Of a stretch of DNA of 5,486 nt, positions 4,987-5,486 are shown piece after piece (the first letter of the stretch is position 1; each line of letters starts with the position of its first letter). Origin of the DNA: JAALKW01 sp033791145 (GTDB taxonomy: Bacteria; Pseudomonadota; Gammaproteobacteria; Legionellales; Legionellaceae); the NCBI GenBank assembly GCA_033791145.1, contig JASJHH010000043.1, positions 1 through 5,486 on the forward strand, written 5' to 3'. The notes beneath the pieces are model-generated. The model did not search any database. It had not been told where the DNA came from and saw only the letters and a program-made list of their open reading frames with translations. A program made the translations under genes and the position numbers.

Positions 4987-5015
4987 TTGATAATGTAACG
5001 CATATGTCTTACAAC
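4987..5015 (+). promoter_or_regulatory. Promoter of the antitoxin gene
   Basis: TTGATA (4987-4992, 5/6 to TTGACA) and TACAAC (5010-5015, 4/6 to TATAAT) are separated by exactly 17 bp, 33 bp upstream of the antitoxin ATG. The spacer and the -10 contain the operator-like dyad described separately. Confidence 0.5.
4995..5012. promoter_or_regulatory. Putative antitoxin autoregulatory operator
   Basis: The 18-bp sequence GTAACGCATATGTCTTAC is an imperfect palindrome: outer GTAA/TTAC and central CATATG match perfectly, with two mismatched pairs on each side between them. It fills the spacer and reaches into the -10 of the antitoxin promoter. RelB/DinJ antitoxins bind such dyads through their ribbon-helix-helix domain to repress their own operon. 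The binding is inference. Confidence 0.5.
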
Positions 5016-5047
5016 TTAAATACACTAGCAAGCCAGAGAGCAATATC

Positions 5048-5308
5048 ATGAATAAAGCTGCGACGATTAACGCGAGAATAGAACCCAAGCTCAAACATCA
5101 GGCTGAAGCTATACTACATCACGTCGGTCTATCTACAGCTGAAGCAATCCGCCTTTTCTATACTCAAATTTGCCTTAACAAAGGATTGCCCTTTGAAGTG
5201 AAACTGCCTAATGCCGAGACACTTGCTGCAATCGATGAGCTTGAATCAGGCAAAGGAAGCAAATATAACTCGATGGATGACGTATGGAACGACATAGATG
5301 ATGCTTAA
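5048..5308 (+). CDS. dinJ: RelB/DinJ-family antitoxin
   Basis: An 86-aa protein, the same length as E. coli DinJ. Residues 4-45 form the ribbon-helix-helix DNA-binding and dimerisation domain (AATINARIEPKLKHQAEAIL, then VGLSTAEAIRLFYTQI), followed by the family's NKGLPFEVKLPN (44-55) and an acidic C-terminus (DELESGKGSKYNSMDDVWND) that would wrap the toxin. These antitoxins neutralise YafQ/RelE-type mRNA-cleaving toxins and repress their own operon. AGAGAG lies 7 nt before the ATG. Its 3' end overlaps the start of the toxin reading frame, the normal arrangement, but that toxin is broken, so this antitoxin is probably an orphan. It may persist as a repressor, as an antidote to a related toxin elsewhere, or simply not yet be lost. 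Confidence 0.93.
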   Translation: MNKAATINARIEPKLKHQAEAILHHVGLSTAEAIRLFYTQICLNKGLPFEVKLPNAETLAAIDELESGKGSKYNSMDDVWNDIDDA

Positions 5309-5417
5309 ACTTGCTTTATCAACACAATTTAAGAAAGATTTAAAAAAAATTGTAACTCCCCACGTCATCCCGAGCGCAGCGAGGGATCTCCTGAATGTGG
5401 CACAGTCTTTAACATAA
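5298..5417 (+). pseudogene. Truncated YafQ/RelE-like toxin, interrupted after about 19 codons
   Basis: The frame starting at ATG 5298 (or 5301), overlapping the antitoxin end, begins MMLKLALSTQFKKDLKKIV. This is the typical start of YafQ-like toxins of the RelE/ParE fold, which are about 90 aa. From about 5355-5362 the sequence changes to a dispersed-repeat motif, which adds about 20 unrelated residues (HVIPSAARDLLNVAQSLT) before a TAA at 5415. None of the later toxin strands or catalytic His/Arg residues are present, and I find no continuation in any frame before the window ends. The product should be inactive as a ribosome-dependent mRNA endonuclease. A deletion on repeat insertion is the simplest explanation. 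Confidence 0.75.
5362..5390 (+). repeat. Dispersed repeat motif (GTCATCCCGAG...GAGGGATCT)
   Basis: This GC-rich stretch stands out from its AT-rich surroundings. It matches a motif I recognise as widely dispersed in bacterial genomes, where it gives spurious translations ending in LAALGMT. Its ends ATCCC (5367-5371) and GGGAT (5383-5387) are inverted repeats, so it can fold. Only one unit is visible, so it may be one arm of a larger element or a remnant. It lies exactly where the toxin similarity stops. Confidence 0.65.
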
Positions 5418-5486
5418 TGAAGGATATAAATCATTCCACTCAGGATTTAAGGTGTTAATCAGAGCGTCTTTTTTTTTTCGTGACCA

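Noticed and set aside
5246..5434. 62-codon minus-strand ORF at the right end
   Set aside because: It includes RRSLAALGMTWG, the known spurious translation of the dispersed repeat, and overlaps the antitoxin end.

Overview
The window looks like part of a Legionellales (Legionella/Coxiella-type) gammaproteobacterial chromosome. The minus strand at the left end carries icmT, icmS and the 5' two thirds of icmQ, components of the Dot/Icm type IVB secretion system. The plus strand carries gammaproteobacterial housekeeping genes (fau, ubiK, comM). The DNA is AT-rich with long A/T runs. I cannot name the genus from the sequence alone.

Left block (1-1467, minus strand), in transcription order: icmT (86 aa), icmS (114 aa, 1 bp after icmT), a 165-bp gap, an unrecognised 85-86 aa protein, then icmQ, which runs off the window. 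The unrecognised gene sits where L. pneumophila has icmR and other Legionella species have unrelated fir genes (functional homologues of IcmR). It is therefore a strong candidate for a lineage-specific IcmQ chaperone. The gap before it holds a direct repeat of CTTAA-type half-sites with 11-bp spacing that fits the published PmrA box layout, plus two perfect dyads, one covering a possible -10 element. This suggests the fir-icmQ part has its own regulated promoter.

Centre (1468-2899): a 142-bp divergent promoter region separates icmT from a compact plus-strand operon, fau (5-formyltetrahydrofolate cyclo-ligase), an EVE-domain protein, and ubiK (ubiquinone biosynthesis accessory factor). All three overlap end to start, so they are probably translationally coupled. 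The gap shows no 6S RNA gene, which often lies just upstream of fau in gammaproteobacteria.

Region 2900-3448 has no confident gene. It contains an open minus-strand frame that looks like a gene remnant, a triple tandem heptamer, and three successive hairpins ending in a terminator-like stem with a T-run only 30 bp before comM. The full-length comM (504 aa, AAA+ branch-migration helicase of natural transformation) follows.

Right end (4964-5486): a RelB/DinJ-type antitoxin with a convincing promoter and an 18-bp dyad operator. Its toxin gene is broken after about 19 codons by a dispersed-repeat sequence (GTCATCCCGAG...GAGGGATCT), leaving an orphan antitoxin. The rest is AT-rich and appears non-coding.
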